The position numbers and the translations under genes were made by a program. A DNA stretch of 28,243 nt, from the NCBI GenBank assembly GCA_947383275.1, contig CANDCW010000029.1:1-28243 (forward strand), given 5' to 3'. The notes beneath the pieces were generated by a model that ran no database searches, had not been told where the DNA came from, and worked only from the letters and a program-made list of their open reading frames with translations. This document shows, in pieces, positions 6,523-15,415 of this stretch (position 1 is its first letter; every line of letters starts with the position of its first letter). This stretch comes from an uncultured Bacillota bacterium. GTDB taxonomy: Bacteria > Bacillota > Clostridia > Oscillospirales > Oscillospiraceae.

Positions 6523-8365
6523 GACGGAAAACCTGTCGGTGGGCTACGGCGGAAAGCCCCTGATTGAAAATATCTGCCTCCATCTCCGGCCGGGGCAGAT
6601 CATGACCCTCATCGGCCCCAATGGCTCGGGGAAGTCCACCATTCTAAAAACGATTACCGGCCAGCTCGCTTCTCTCCAGGGGACGGTCTTTCTGGATGGT
6701 AAATCTGCCCTGTCCCCGCTGGAGCGGGCCCGAAAGCTGGCCGTCCTCATGACCGATCGTGTGCGACCGGAACTGATGACCTGTTGGGACGTGGTGGCCA
6801 TGGGCCGCTACCCCTACACCGGGCGGCTGGGCCTGCTGATAGAGACAGACCGGGAAAAAGTCCGGGAGGCCTTGGCTTTGGTCCATGGGGAGGAGCTGGC
6901 CTCTCTGGATTTTTCCCAAATCAGCGACGGCCAGCGGCAGCGGGTGCTGCTGGCCCGGGCCCTGTGCCAGGAGCCGGAGGTGATCGTATTGGACGAGCCC
7001 ACCACCTTTCTGGACATCCGCTACAAACTGGAGCTGCTGTCCGTCCTGAAAAAGCTGGCCCAAAGGCGAAAGCTGGCAGTGCTGCTGTCCCTTCACGAGC
7101 TGGAGCTGGCGGAGAAAATTTCCGACATTGTGGTCTGCGTCCACAACGGGATAATTGAGCGCATTGGCCCGCCGGAGGAGATTTTTACGGGGGACTACAT
7201 CCGGAAATTGTTCGATATTCAGGCGGACAGCGAGGATTTATTTGTCCTTCGGGGCGGGAAGCGTCTGCGGTGCGGGCGCACAACCGGGACCTGCGCCGCC
7301 CTGGCCGCCCAGGGGGCTGTGCGGCTGCTGCTCACCAGAACCGTCCCCGCCTCCGCCTCGCTGACCACTCCCAAAGGGGCAAAAATTGAGGCGCCATTAG
7401 AAGATTGCCATATGGAGGGCGATTCCGCTTTCTGCTCCGTCCGGAAGGACGGCGGGGACGACGTGGACGCCACCCATGGCCTGCTCATTACTGCCCAGGT
7501 GGAGCGGCAGAACGCCCCAGGTGTATCCATTGAGGGAGGCGCGGGGGTAGGCCGGGTGACAAAGCCAGGCCTGGACCAGAGCGTAGGCTCGGCGGCCATC
7601 AACCGGGTCCCCCGGCGGATGATCGAGCAGGAGGTCCTGACCGTGGCCGACGAGCTGGGTTGTGAGGGGGGCTTTCGGGTGACCGTCCACGTCCCCGGCG
7701 GGGCGGAGGCCGCCAAAAAAACCTTCAACCCCCAGCTGGGGATCGAGGGCGGCATCTCCATTTTGGGTACCTCCGGCATTGTGGAGCCCATGAGCACCCA
7801 GGCCCTGATTGACACCATCGCACTGGAGATCAGGCAGAAGGCCGCTCAGGGGCACAAAAATGTCATCCTGACCCCGGGGAACTATGGCCTGGATTTCCTC
7901 CGCGCCCAGGGGATGGACCGCTGGGGCGTACCGGTGGTGAAGTGCTCCAACTTCATTGGGGATGCGCTGGACACCTGCGCCGCTGAACAATTTCAGGGCG
8001 TCCTGCTGGTGGGGCACATAGGAAAACTGGTCAAGCTGGCCGGAGGCATGATGAACACCCACAGCCGTACCGCTGACTGCCGTGGGGAGCTGTTCTGTGC
8101 CCACGCCGCCCTCTGCGGGGCCGGGCCGGAGACTTGCCGGGCCCTGATGGACTGTCCCACCTCCGACGCCTATATCGCGGTCCTGGACGGGGCCGATCTG
8201 CGGGAGGCGGTGCTGGACAGTTTGCTGTCCGCCATTCAGAACCACCTGGACCGCCGGGCCTCCGGGGCATTTTTCGTGGGAGCGGTGGTATTTTCCAACC
8301 AATACGGCCTGCTGGGCCAGACTTCTCAGGCAAAGGAGCTGATGGACAGATGGTCCACTTTGTAG
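6515..8365 (+). CDS. cbiD: Fusion: importer ATPase + cobalt-precorrin-5B C1-methyltransferase CbiD
   Basis: One uninterrupted 616-residue frame starts at ATG 6515 (GAGGAGG at 6501-6507; 8-nt overlap with the permease). Residues 1-~245 are an ABC ATPase of the BtuD/FepC type: Walker A GPNGSGKS (34-41), signature ISDGQRQR (136-143), Walker B VIVLDEP (156-162) and switch His in LLSLHE (H194). The usual Q-loop Gln is not seen (VLMTDR). Residues ~250-616 are a full-length CbiD starting at RLRCGRTTGTCAALAAQGAV, with later marks such as GVGRVTKPGLD, NPQLGIEGGISILGTSGIVEPMS and LVGHIGKLVKLAGGMMNTHS. CbiD methylates C1 using SAM. No Met, stop or linker separates the halves, so this is a true fusion. 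The ATPase half would energise the permease at 5569. The domain calls are firm; joint function is inference. Confidence 0.92.
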   Translation: MIRTENLSVGYGGKPLIENICLHLRPGQIMTLIGPNGSGKSTILKTITGQLASLQGTVFLDGKSALSPLERARKLAVLMTDRVRPELMTCWDVVAMGRYPYTGRLGLLIETDREKVREALALVHGEELASLDFSQISDGQRQRVLLARALCQEPEVIVLDEPTTFLDIRYKLELLSVLKKLAQRRKLAVLLSLHELELAEKISDIVVCVHNGIIERIGPPEEIFTGDYIRKLFDIQADSEDLFVLRGGKRLRCGRTTGTCAALAAQGAVRLLLTRTVPASASLTTPKGAKIEAPLEDCHMEGDSAFCSVRKDGGDDVDATHGLLITAQVERQNAPGVSIEGGAGVGRVTKPGLDQSVGSAAINRVPRRMIEQEVLTVADELGCEGGFRVTVHVPGGAEAAKKTFNPQLGIEGGISILGTSGIVEPMSTQALIDTIALEIRQKAAQGHKNVILTPGNYGLDFLRAQGMDRWGVPVVKCSNFIGDALDTCAAEQFQGVLLVGHIGKLVKLAGGMMNTHSRTADCRGELFCAHAALCGAGPETCRALMDCPTSDAYIAVLDGADLREAVLDSLLSAIQNHLDRRASGAFFVGAVVFSNQYGLLGQTSQAKELMDRWSTL

Positions 8366-9093
8366 GGGCGGGGCCGGGAGCCCCGGACCTGATCACCCTC
8401 CGGGGGGCGGAGCTGCTCAGACAGGCGGACGTGGTAATCTACGCCGGTAGTCTGGTGAATCCCGCCCTGCTGGAGCTGTGCGGGGCGGACAGCTCCATTT
8501 ATAACAGCGCCCAAATGACCCTGGAGCAGATATTGGAGGCTATGCAGACGGAGGAGAACATCGTCCGCCTCCACACCGGGGACCCCTGCCTATACGGGGC
8601 CATCCGGGAGCAGATGGACGCTCTGGACAAGCTGGGCATCCCCTACGACGTCACCCCCGGCGTGTCCTCCTTCTGCGGGGCGGCGGCGGCGCTGGGGGCG
8701 GAGTACACCCTCCCCAGCGTCAGCCAGAGCGTAATTCTCACCCGCATGACCGGGCGGACGGAGGTGCCGGAAGGGGAATCTATCGCCGCCCTGGCCACCC
8801 ACGGAGCCAGTATGGTCATTTTTCTGTCGGCGGGAATGCTGGAGGAGCTGCAAGCGGAGCTTTTACAAGGAGCTTACACTCTGGACACCCCGGCGGCGCT
8901 GGTGTATAAGGCCACCTGGCCGGAGGAAAAGGCGGTGCGCTGTACTGTTGGGACCCTGGCCCAGGCGGGGCGGGAGCATCAGATCAGCAAAACCGCCCTG
9001 GTGCTGGTGGGGGACTTTCTGAATGGAGACTACCAGCGCAGCAAGCTCTACGACCCAACCTTTACCACCGGCTTTCGGGAGGGACAGCCGTGA
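8350..9093 (+). CDS. cbiF: Cobalt-precorrin-4 C11-methyltransferase
   Basis: CbiF (CobM in the aerobic route) transfers a methyl group from SAM to C11 of cobalt-precorrin-4. The 247-residue product starts at ATG 8350, giving MVHFVGAGPGAPDLITLRG, with AAAGGAG at 8332-8338. A longer open frame upstream lies inside CbiD and is not coding. Tetrapyrrole methylase marks are the N-terminal GAGPGAPDL loop, VVIYAGSLV, RLHTGDPCLYGAIREQ, YDVTPGVSSFCGAAA and the C-terminal VLVGDFL. The C11 subfamily is recognised from AGSLVNPALL and VSQSVILTRMTGRT. It overlaps the CbiD fusion by 16 nt and cbiG by GTGA. Confidence 0.95.
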   Translation: MVHFVGAGPGAPDLITLRGAELLRQADVVIYAGSLVNPALLELCGADSSIYNSAQMTLEQILEAMQTEENIVRLHTGDPCLYGAIREQMDALDKLGIPYDVTPGVSSFCGAAAALGAEYTLPSVSQSVILTRMTGRTEVPEGESIAALATHGASMVIFLSAGMLEELQAELLQGAYTLDTPAALVYKATWPEEKAVRCTVGTLAQAGREHQISKTALVLVGDFLNGDYQRSKLYDPTFTTGFREGQP

Positions 9094-10010
9094 TTCACCT
9101 GATTTCTTTCACCGAACAGGGTCAATCCCTGGCGGAGCGGCTGGCCCAGGCGCTGGACGGTCAGGCTGTCCGCTGTAATCAGGGCTGGACACTGGACGGC
9201 TGGACGCAGGAACATTTTCAGCTGGGGAACGCCTTGATTTTTGTAGGGGCGGCGGGCATTGCCGTCCGGGCTGTCGCTCCTTATGTAAGGAGCAAAACCA
9301 CAGACCCTGCCGTGGTTGTGGTGGATGAGATGGAGCGGTTTGCCATTCCTCTCCTCAGTGGGCACCTGGGCGGGGCCAATGAGCTGGCCGGGAAGATTGC
9401 CGCAGTCTGCGGGGCCATCCCGGTCATTACCACCGCCACCGATCTCCATGGCCTGTTCGCTGTGGACCAGTGGGCCAAGAAGCAAAACTGCGCCATTTTG
9501 AATCCGGAAGGAATTAAAAAGGTGTCCGGAGCCCTGCTGGCAGGGAGACGCGTAGAAGTTTGTTCTCCTTGGCCCATTGCGGGCGCCCCCTCGAAGGGGG
9601 TGTCCCTGCGGCTGATGCCCAAAATCGCCGTGCTGGGAGTAGGCTGCAAGCGGGGAACAAGTCAAGAGGCGCTGGAGAAGGCTTTTGCTGCCCTGCCAGT
9701 TCATCCGGCCTCCTTTTGCAAGGTGTGTACTATTGACCTGAAGCGAAATGAGCCCGGACTGCTGAACTTTTGCAGTGCCTATGGGCTGGAGCTGGAGACC
9801 TTCTCCGCCGCTCAACTGGGAGCGGTCACAGGTGAATTTTCAGCGTCGGAGTTTGTGGAACAGGTCACCGGCGTGGACAATGTCTGCGAGCGGGCGGCGG
9901 TGCTGGGCAGCAGCGGGACGCTGTGCTTGAAAAAGCGGGCGATGGGCGGAGTCACCATGGCGGTGGCCGCAAAGCCCTTTACCCCGGATTGGAGGTGGCA
10001 GGATGAATAA
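9090..10010 (+). CDS. cbiG: Cobalt-precorrin-5A hydrolase
   Basis: CbiG opens the delta-lactone of cobalt-precorrin-5A and releases acetaldehyde, the step that replaces the oxygen-dependent ring contraction chemistry. The 306-residue protein starts at GTG 9090 (GGGAGGG just upstream; GTGA overlap with cbiF). The N-terminal region carries FVGAAGIAVRAVAPYVRSK and VVVVDE, followed by PLLSGHLGGANELA and PVITTATDLHGLFAVDQWA. The C-terminal domain begins at IAVLGVGCKRGTSQEAL (~179) and ends with VCERAAVLGSSGTLCLKK. The joint between the two parts (SPWPIAGAPSKGVSLRLMP) is short compared with many CbiG proteins. The gene overlaps cbiH by 8 nt. Confidence 0.94.
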   Translation: MIHLISFTEQGQSLAERLAQALDGQAVRCNQGWTLDGWTQEHFQLGNALIFVGAAGIAVRAVAPYVRSKTTDPAVVVVDEMERFAIPLLSGHLGGANELAGKIAAVCGAIPVITTATDLHGLFAVDQWAKKQNCAILNPEGIKKVSGALLAGRRVEVCSPWPIAGAPSKGVSLRLMPKIAVLGVGCKRGTSQEALEKAFAALPVHPASFCKVCTIDLKRNEPGLLNFCSAYGLELETFSAAQLGAVTGEFSASEFVEQVTGVDNVCERAAVLGSSGTLCLKKRAMGGVTMAVAAKPFTPDWRWQDE

Positions 10011-10731
10011 GGTTTATGTGGTGGGCATCGGCCCGGGTGGAGAGGACGGGATTACCCCCCAGGCCCGGGCGGCTATGGATCAAGCGGATGTGCTGTGCGG
10101 CTACACGGTGTATTTGGAGCTGGTCAGGGAGCTGTATCCAGATAAGGAAATCTATACCACCCCCATGCGGCAGGAACTGGAGCGCTGCCGCTGGGCGCTG
10201 GAAACTGCCCGGTCAGGCCGGACGGTGGCCCTGCTGTGCAGCGGCGACCCCGGCGTCTACGGAATGGCCAGCCCCCTGTTGGAGCTGGTCCTCGGGTTCC
10301 CGGAGGTGGATGCGGAGATCGTCCCAGGCGTGACGGCGGCTCTGTCCGGAGCCGCCCTGCTGGGCGCGCCCTTGGGCCACGACTTCTGCGTCGTTTCCCT
10401 GTCCGACCTGCTCACCCCTTGGGAGGCCATCGAAAAGCGGCTGGAGTGCGCCGCCCAGGGCGATTTTGCAATCTGCCTCTACAACCCTACTTCCAAAAAG
10501 CGGGCGGACCATTTGAAATGGGCCTGTGACATTCTTCTGAGATATAAAAGTCCCGAGACGGTCTGCGGCTGGGTACGGAACATCGGGCGGGCGGGGCAGG
10601 AGCGAAAAATCCTCACCCTGGCGCAGCTTCGGGAAGAGCGGCTGGACATGTTTACCACCGTTTTCATCGGCAACAGCGCCACCGGTGCCATCAACGGCTG
10701 GATGGTGACGCCCAGAGGTTACCGGCCATGA
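10003..10731 (+). CDS. cbiH: Cobalt-precorrin-3 C17-methyltransferase
   Basis: CbiH (CobJ family) methylates C17 and drives ring contraction to cobalt-precorrin-4. The 242-residue product has the tetrapyrrole methylase fold: VVGIGPGGEDGITPQARAAM at the N-terminus, ADVLCGYTVYLELV, ALLCSGDPGVYGMASPLLEL, EIVPGVTAALSGAALLGAP, the C17-type DFCVVSLSDLLTPW, and FAICLYNPTSKKRADHL. The end, FTTVFIGNSAT, is also typical. It starts at ATG 10003 inside the end of cbiG (GGAGG nearby) and overlaps cbiJ by ATGA. Confidence 0.96.
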   Translation: MNKVYVVGIGPGGEDGITPQARAAMDQADVLCGYTVYLELVRELYPDKEIYTTPMRQELERCRWALETARSGRTVALLCSGDPGVYGMASPLLELVLGFPEVDAEIVPGVTAALSGAALLGAPLGHDFCVVSLSDLLTPWEAIEKRLECAAQGDFAICLYNPTSKKRADHLKWACDILLRYKSPETVCGWVRNIGRAGQERKILTLAQLREERLDMFTTVFIGNSATGAINGWMVTPRGYRP

Positions 10732-11462
10732 AACTGCTGATTTTCGGCGGCACCACCGAGGGCCGCATTTTGGCCCAGCGGGCTGGGGAGCTGGGGGCGG
10801 AAGTGACCGTCAGCGTGGCCACAGAGCTGGGTGCGGAGGAATTAGCCGGTTTAGATGGTGTCCGGGTGCTGACCGGGCGGCTAGACCGGCCCAGAATGGA
10901 GGCCCTTCTCCCCGGCTTTGACCTGTGCGTGGACGCTACCCACCCCTATGCGAAGCTGGCCACCGCCACGATCCGGGCGGCCTGTGAGAGCATGGGAACG
11001 CCTCTGCTCCGCCTCCTGCGCCCAGCCAGCCGGACGGAGGGGACGATTCCTGTCTCAAGCTGCCGGGCGGCGGCAGAATTTTTGGCGGACAGGCCGGGGA
11101 ATGTCCTGCTGGCTACCGGGGCCAAGGAACTGCCCGCCTTTGGGACGCTGGACAAAAACCGACTGTATGTCCGGGTTCTGCCCACCCACGAGGGGCTGTC
11201 CGCCTGTGAAAGGCTGGGCCTCCCCCACAGCCACACCCTGGCCCTCCAGGGCCCCTTTTCCCAAAAACTGAATGAGGCCATGCTGGAGCAGTATCAAATT
11301 GCTTGGCTGGTGACCAAGGACAGCGGGCGGGCCGGGGGTTTGGGGGAAAAGCTGTCCGCCGCTCGGGCTGTGGGCGCTCAAACGCTGCTGGTGGAGCGTC
11401 CCCCGGACGAAGGGGAAAGTCTTGAAACGATTTTGGAGAAAATTAAGGAGTGTTTGAGATGA
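10728..11462 (+). CDS. cbiJ: Cobalt-precorrin-6A reductase
   Basis: CbiJ (CobK family) reduces the macrocycle of cobalt-precorrin-6A with a nicotinamide cofactor. The 244-residue protein shows the N-terminal LLIFGGTTEGRILAQRA nucleotide-binding turn, VLTGRLDRPRMEALL, the substrate-side CVDATHPYAKLATATIRAAC, VLLATGAKELPAF, LYVRVLPTHEGLSACERLG, ALQGPFSQKLNEAML and LVTKDSGRAGGLGEKLSAA. All are hallmarks of the family and the length is normal. It overlaps cbiH by ATGA and cbiET by ATGA. Confidence 0.95.
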   Translation: MKLLIFGGTTEGRILAQRAGELGAEVTVSVATELGAEELAGLDGVRVLTGRLDRPRMEALLPGFDLCVDATHPYAKLATATIRAACESMGTPLLRLLRPASRTEGTIPVSSCRAAAEFLADRPGNVLLATGAKELPAFGTLDKNRLYVRVLPTHEGLSACERLGLPHSHTLALQGPFSQKLNEAMLEQYQIAWLVTKDSGRAGGLGEKLSAARAVGAQTLLVERPPDEGESLETILEKIKECLR

Positions 11463-12613
11463 AAGTGACGCTGGTTGGAACAGGCTGCGGCCCCGTCCCA
11501 GAGGTTCAGGCGGACTATGTAGTGGGGGCCGCCCGCCTGCTGGAGGGAGTTTCCGGACAGAAGGACGCGGCCACCAAAGCGGAGGACATTTTGCGTCTGC
11601 TGTTGGACTCCAACTGCGAGCACTGCGCCGTATTTTACAGCGGCGACACCGGCTTTTACTCCGGGGCCCGGACGCTGTTCCCCCTGCTGGCAGAGCGAGG
11701 CATCGAGACAGAAGTCAAGCCCGGCCTGTCCAGCGTGCAGTTTCTGGCGGCAAGGCTTGGCCGGCCCTGGCAGGACTGGACCCTGTGCTCCGCCCACGGG
11801 GCAGATTGCGACCCGGTGGCGGCGGTGTGCCGGGGGAAGCCCGCCTTTTTCCTCACCGGAGGGCCAGACGGCCCAGCCCAGCTGTGCCGGGAGCTGACAC
11901 AGGCGGGGCTGGGGGAGCTGTCCGTCACCGTAGGCGAAAGCCTGGGCTTTGATGGGGAAGCTGTCTCCCAAATGACGGCCTCTCAATGTACGGAGCGGAC
12001 CTTCGCCCCCCTCAATGTTCTGCTCTGTGAAGCCGCCCCTGCCCTCCCGCAGCGGACGTATGGCATCCCGGACGGGGAGTTTGTCCGGGGGGAGGGTGTC
12101 CCTATGACCAAGCAGGAGGTGCGGGCGGTGATTCTGTCCAAGCTGGCGGTGGGCCCCAAGGATATCTGCTGGGACGTCGGCGCTGGGACGGGGAGTGTCA
12201 GCGTGGAGCTGGCCCTCCAGGCCCGGGCGGTGTGGGCGGTAGAGCGGGACAGCGCCACCTGCGCCCTCATCCGGGCCAACCGGGAGAAATTTGGGGCCTG
12301 GAAGCTCCGCACGGTGGAGGGAACCGCGCCCCAGGTGTTGGAGGACCTTCCCGCTCCGGACGTGGTTTTCGTGGGCGGCAGCGGCGGAAAGCTGCCCGAA
12401 ATTTTGGCGGCAGCGGGAAGGAAAAATCCGGGGGGCCGTGTGTGCGTGTCCGCCATTTCTCTGGAGACCCTCCACGCCGCCATGGGGGAGCTGAGGGATC
12501 CGGAGGTCACCCAGATTGCTGCCAGCCGGACCAAACCGGCGGGAGAACTCCACTTGCTGACGGCCCAGAATCCGGTGTTTCTCATTACGGGGGCGCTGTC
12601 ATGGGACGTCTGA
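11459..12613 (+). CDS. cbiET: Bifunctional cobalt-precorrin-7 C5-methyltransferase/C15-methyltransferase-decarboxylase
   Basis: This natural fusion of CbiE and CbiT (like CobL) methylates C5 and C15 and decarboxylates the C12 acetate chain. It starts at ATG 11459 (AAGGAG at 11445-11450; ATGA overlap with cbiJ); an in-frame GTG nine bases upstream is less likely. The protein has 384 residues. CbiE covers 1-~195: VTLVGTGCGPVPEV, VFYSGDTGFYSGARTL, VKPGLSSVQFLAARLG and the CSAHGAD stretch. CbiT covers ~200-384: YGIPDGEFVRGEGVPMTKQE, the SAM loop WDVGAGTGSVSVELA (238-252), VWAVERD, and DVVFVGGSGGKLPEIL. Both halves appear complete. Confidence 0.95.
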   Translation: MKVTLVGTGCGPVPEVQADYVVGAARLLEGVSGQKDAATKAEDILRLLLDSNCEHCAVFYSGDTGFYSGARTLFPLLAERGIETEVKPGLSSVQFLAARLGRPWQDWTLCSAHGADCDPVAAVCRGKPAFFLTGGPDGPAQLCRELTQAGLGELSVTVGESLGFDGEAVSQMTASQCTERTFAPLNVLLCEAAPALPQRTYGIPDGEFVRGEGVPMTKQEVRAVILSKLAVGPKDICWDVGAGTGSVSVELALQARAVWAVERDSATCALIRANREKFGAWKLRTVEGTAPQVLEDLPAPDVVFVGGSGGKLPEILAAAGRKNPGGRVCVSAISLETLHAAMGELRDPEVTQIAASRTKPAGELHLLTAQNPVFLITGALSWDV

Positions 12614-13896
12614 TGCTCTCCGCCATGAACAGCGGCAGCGGCAAGACGGTATTTACCTGTGGCCTGCTGGCGGCGCTGAAAGAACGGGGATTGTCTGTCC
12701 AGTCCTTCAAGTGCGGCCCGGACTACATCGACCCCATGTTTCACAGCCAAATACTGGGGGTACCCAGCCGGAACCTGGATCTGTTTTTACAAGGGGAGGC
12801 CGGCGTCCGCCAGACGCTGGGCCGCCAAACTGCGGAGCTGGCATTGATTGAGGGAGCCATGGGCTTTTACGACGGTGTAAAAGGGACGGATCGAGCCAGC
12901 GCCTGGGCGGTAGCGAAAGCGACGGATATCCCCGCTGTGCTGGTCCTGCGGCCCAAGGGGTCCAGCCTGACCCTGGCGGCCCAGGTCCGGGGGATGCAGA
13001 GCTTCCGCACCCCCAGCCATATCGCGGGCCTGTTGCTCAACGACTGTAAACCCTCCCTCTATGCTCATCTCAAGCCCATCCTGGAGCGAGAGACCGGTTT
13101 GCCCGTTATCGGATACTTGCCGCCCATGGATGAGGCCGTTCTGGACAGCCGCCACCTGGGGCTGCTCACCGCTGGGGAAATTGAAGATCTGACCGCCCGC
13201 TTCAGCGCTATTGCCCAACAGATGGAGCAGACCGTGGACATCGACGCGCTGCTGGCACTGGCCGGAGAAGCCTCAGAAAAAGAGTGCTCGTCCGTTCTGC
13301 CGCCCGCCCGGTGTAAAATTGCGGTGGCTCAGGACGAAGCGTTCTGCTTCCGCTACCAGGACAACCTGGACCTACTGCGGGAAAACGGCGCGGAGCTGGT
13401 ATTTTTCAGTCCTCTCCGAGGCCCGTGTCTCCCCCAGGGGGCGGACGGTCTCTATCTGCCGGGGGGCTATCCGGAGTTGTATGCCCGTCAACTGAGTGAA
13501 AACGTGTCCATGCGGGAGAGCGTCCGCCGGGCGGTGGCGGCGGAACTGCCCACCGTGGCGGAGTGCGGCGGGTTTTTGTACTTACAAGAGACGCTGGAGG
13601 ACAAACAGGGTAAAATCTGGCCCATGGCGGGCGCTCTGCCCGGGGCTGGGTATAGGACGAATCACCTCCAGCGGTTCGGATACAAAACTCTGACCGCCGA
13701 ACAGAACAGTCTACTCCTCCAGGTGGGGGAATCCGTCCCCGTCCACGAGTTCCACTACTGGGACAGCACTGTTCCCGGGACGGTGCTGTCAGAGACAATG
13801 TACGCCGGCTTCCCGCACCTCCACTTCGGCGGGGCGCTGCCCCTGGCGGAGCGGTTTGTGACGGGAGCCGTTCGATGGAGGAGAGAGCATGGATGA
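12601..13896 (+). CDS. cbiA: Cobyrinate a,c-diamide synthase
   Basis: CbiA uses ATP and glutamine to amidate the a and c side chains of cobyrinate. I chose ATG 12601 (GGGGG upstream; overlap with cbiET), giving a 431-residue protein beginning MGRLMLSAMNSGSGKTVFT, the family's P-loop start. Open frame upstream lies within cbiET. The dethiobiotin-synthetase-like half includes FKCGPDYIDPMFH and LALIEGAMGFYDGV. The class I glutaminase half has GADGLYLPGGYPELYA, the nucleophile in VAECGGFLYL (C322), NHLQRFGY, HEFHYWD and the C-terminal GFPHLHFGG. All catalytic elements are visible, unlike in the CbiP of the same operon. Overlaps cobT by 8 nt. Confidence 0.95.
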   Translation: MGRLMLSAMNSGSGKTVFTCGLLAALKERGLSVQSFKCGPDYIDPMFHSQILGVPSRNLDLFLQGEAGVRQTLGRQTAELALIEGAMGFYDGVKGTDRASAWAVAKATDIPAVLVLRPKGSSLTLAAQVRGMQSFRTPSHIAGLLLNDCKPSLYAHLKPILERETGLPVIGYLPPMDEAVLDSRHLGLLTAGEIEDLTARFSAIAQQMEQTVDIDALLALAGEASEKECSSVLPPARCKIAVAQDEAFCFRYQDNLDLLRENGAELVFFSPLRGPCLPQGADGLYLPGGYPELYARQLSENVSMRESVRRAVAAELPTVAECGGFLYLQETLEDKQGKIWPMAGALPGAGYRTNHLQRFGYKTLTAEQNSLLLQVGESVPVHEFHYWDSTVPGTVLSETMYAGFPHLHFGGALPLAERFVTGAVRWRREHG

Positions 13897-14896
13897 GGCG
13901 AGAAAGCGATGGGACAGCCTGGCAAAGCCCCTGGGGAGCCTGGGTCTGCTGGAGGACGCGGTCGTCAAAATCGCCGCACTGACGGACAATGCGGACGTGC
14001 GTCTGAACAACCGCGCCCTGCTGGTGCTGTGCGCCGACAACGGCGTGGTGGCCCGGGGAGTGACCCAGTCGGACAGCTCGGTCACCACCGCCGTGGCCCG
14101 GGCCCTGGGGGCCGGGGAGAGCACTGTCTGCCACATGGCCCGGGTGGCCAACTGCCGGGTCGTCCCGGTGGACATGGGTATTCTGGACTTCCACGGCGGG
14201 GCCGGTGTGCTGGACCGGCGGGTGCGCAACGGCACGGCGGACATTACCCAGGGCCCCACCATGAGCCGGGCGGAGTGTATCCGGGCCATTGAGACGGGGG
14301 TGGAGCTGGTCCGGGAGCAAAAGGCGGCGGGGGCGGACATCCTGGCCACCGGTGAGATGGGCATCGGCAACACTACCACCTCCAGCGCAGTAGCCAGTGT
14401 CCTGCTGGGCCGTACGCCCGCTGAGGTGACCGGCCGGGGCGCAGGGCTGTCCGATGCGGGCCTTGCTCGGAAGATCACCGCCGTCGAACGGGCCATTCAG
14501 GTGAATCGGCCCGACCCCGCCAATCCCATCGATGTGCTGTCCAAGGTGGGCGGGCTGGACCTGGCCGGGCTGTGCGGGGTGTTCCTGGGCGGGGCGGAGT
14601 GCCGAATCCCTATCCTGATGGACGGCTTCATTAGTGCGGTTGCCGCCCTGTGCGCCATCCGGCTGAACCCGGAGGCCGGGCGGGCCATGCTGGCCAGCCA
14701 CGTCTCCGCCGAACCGGCGGGGCGGCTGGTGCTGGACGAGCTGGGCCTGAAGCCTTTGATTACCGCCGGAATGCGCCTGGGCGAGGGCAGCGGCGCAGTG
14801 GCGGCCCTGCCCCTACTGGACATTGCCCTGGCAGTCTATCACAGCGGCCATACCTTCGACAGAATGGGGATGGAGCCCTACATTCCACAGAATTAG
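13889..14896 (+). CDS. cobT: Nicotinate-nucleotide:dimethylbenzimidazole phosphoribosyltransferase
   Basis: CobT makes the alpha-riboside phosphate of the lower ligand from nicotinate mononucleotide. The 335-residue protein begins MDEARKRWDSLAKPLGSLGL, the usual family start, and has ADNGVVARGVTQSDSSVT, VDMGILDFHGGAG, the conserved ATGEMGIGNTTTSSAV (E156) and the C-terminal catalytic Glu in GMRLGEGSGA (E299, equivalent to Glu317 of the Salmonella enzyme). The length is slightly short but no block is missing. The lower-ligand base made or scavenged is unknown; no bluB or bza genes are in the window. Confidence 0.96.
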   Translation: MDEARKRWDSLAKPLGSLGLLEDAVVKIAALTDNADVRLNNRALLVLCADNGVVARGVTQSDSSVTTAVARALGAGESTVCHMARVANCRVVPVDMGILDFHGGAGVLDRRVRNGTADITQGPTMSRAECIRAIETGVELVREQKAAGADILATGEMGIGNTTTSSAVASVLLGRTPAEVTGRGAGLSDAGLARKITAVERAIQVNRPDPANPIDVLSKVGGLDLAGLCGVFLGGAECRIPILMDGFISAVAALCAIRLNPEAGRAMLASHVSAEPAGRLVLDELGLKPLITAGMRLGEGSGAVAALPLLDIALAVYHSGHTFDRMGMEPYIPQN

Positions 14897-14905
14897 GAGG
14901 AAATC

Positions 14906-15415
14906 ATGTTCACTCTTGTGATTGGCGGCGCGGCCAGCGGAAAGAGCGAATACGCCGAGGCCCACACCCTGTCCCTCTCCGGACAGAAGGTCTATCTGGC
15001 GACCATGCGGCCCTCCGACGGGGAATGTTTGACCCGCATCGAAAAGCACCGCCTTCAGCGGGCGGGCAAGGGCTTTGAGACGGTGGAGCGGTACACGGAC
15101 CTGTCCGGTACCCCCGTCCCGACGGGGGCCAACGTCCTCCTGGAGTGTGTAGGCAACCTGTTGGCCAATGAGCTGTACGAGCTGAATGGCGGCGGGACAA
15201 ATGCGGTTTTATACGGGACCGACACCCTGCTGTCCCGGTGCCGCCACCTGACCGTGGTGACCAATGAGGTGTGCTCCGGCGGGGCGGATTACGACGAAAG
15301 CACCCTGTTCTATCTGCGGGAGCTGGCCCATATCAACCGCACTCTGGCCGCTCAGGCGGACAGGGTGGTGGAGGTAGTCTGCGGTCTGCCCCACTTCTGG
15401 AAGGGAGCGCCATGA
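14906..15415 (+). CDS. cobU: Adenosylcobinamide kinase / adenosylcobinamide-phosphate guanylyltransferase
   Basis: CobU phosphorylates adenosylcobinamide and then transfers GMP to give the GDP-activated intermediate. The 169-residue protein starts at ATG 14906 behind TAGGAGGAAATC. It has the P-loop GGAASGKS (7-14), VYLATMRPSD, and the guanylylated His in RIEKHRLQR (H48, matching His46 of Salmonella). It also has VLLECVGNLLANELY, VTNEVCSGGADY and a C-terminal ADRVVEVVCGLPHFWKG. It is complete and bifunctional in appearance. A second, truncated relative is encoded 0.8 kb downstream. Overlaps cobS by ATGA. Confidence 0.94.
   Translation: MFTLVIGGAASGKSEYAEAHTLSLSGQKVYLATMRPSDGECLTRIEKHRLQRAGKGFETVERYTDLSGTPVPTGANVLLECVGNLLANELYELNGGGTNAVLYGTDTLLSRCRHLTVVTNEVCSGGADYDESTLFYLRELAHINRTLAAQADRVVEVVCGLPHFWKGAP

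Noticed and set aside
7250..7300. Separate start for CbiD within the fusion
   Set aside because: No ATG/GTG/TTG with a ribosome site is visible at the start of the CbiD domain, and the frame runs through without a stop, so a separate cbiD gene is not supported.
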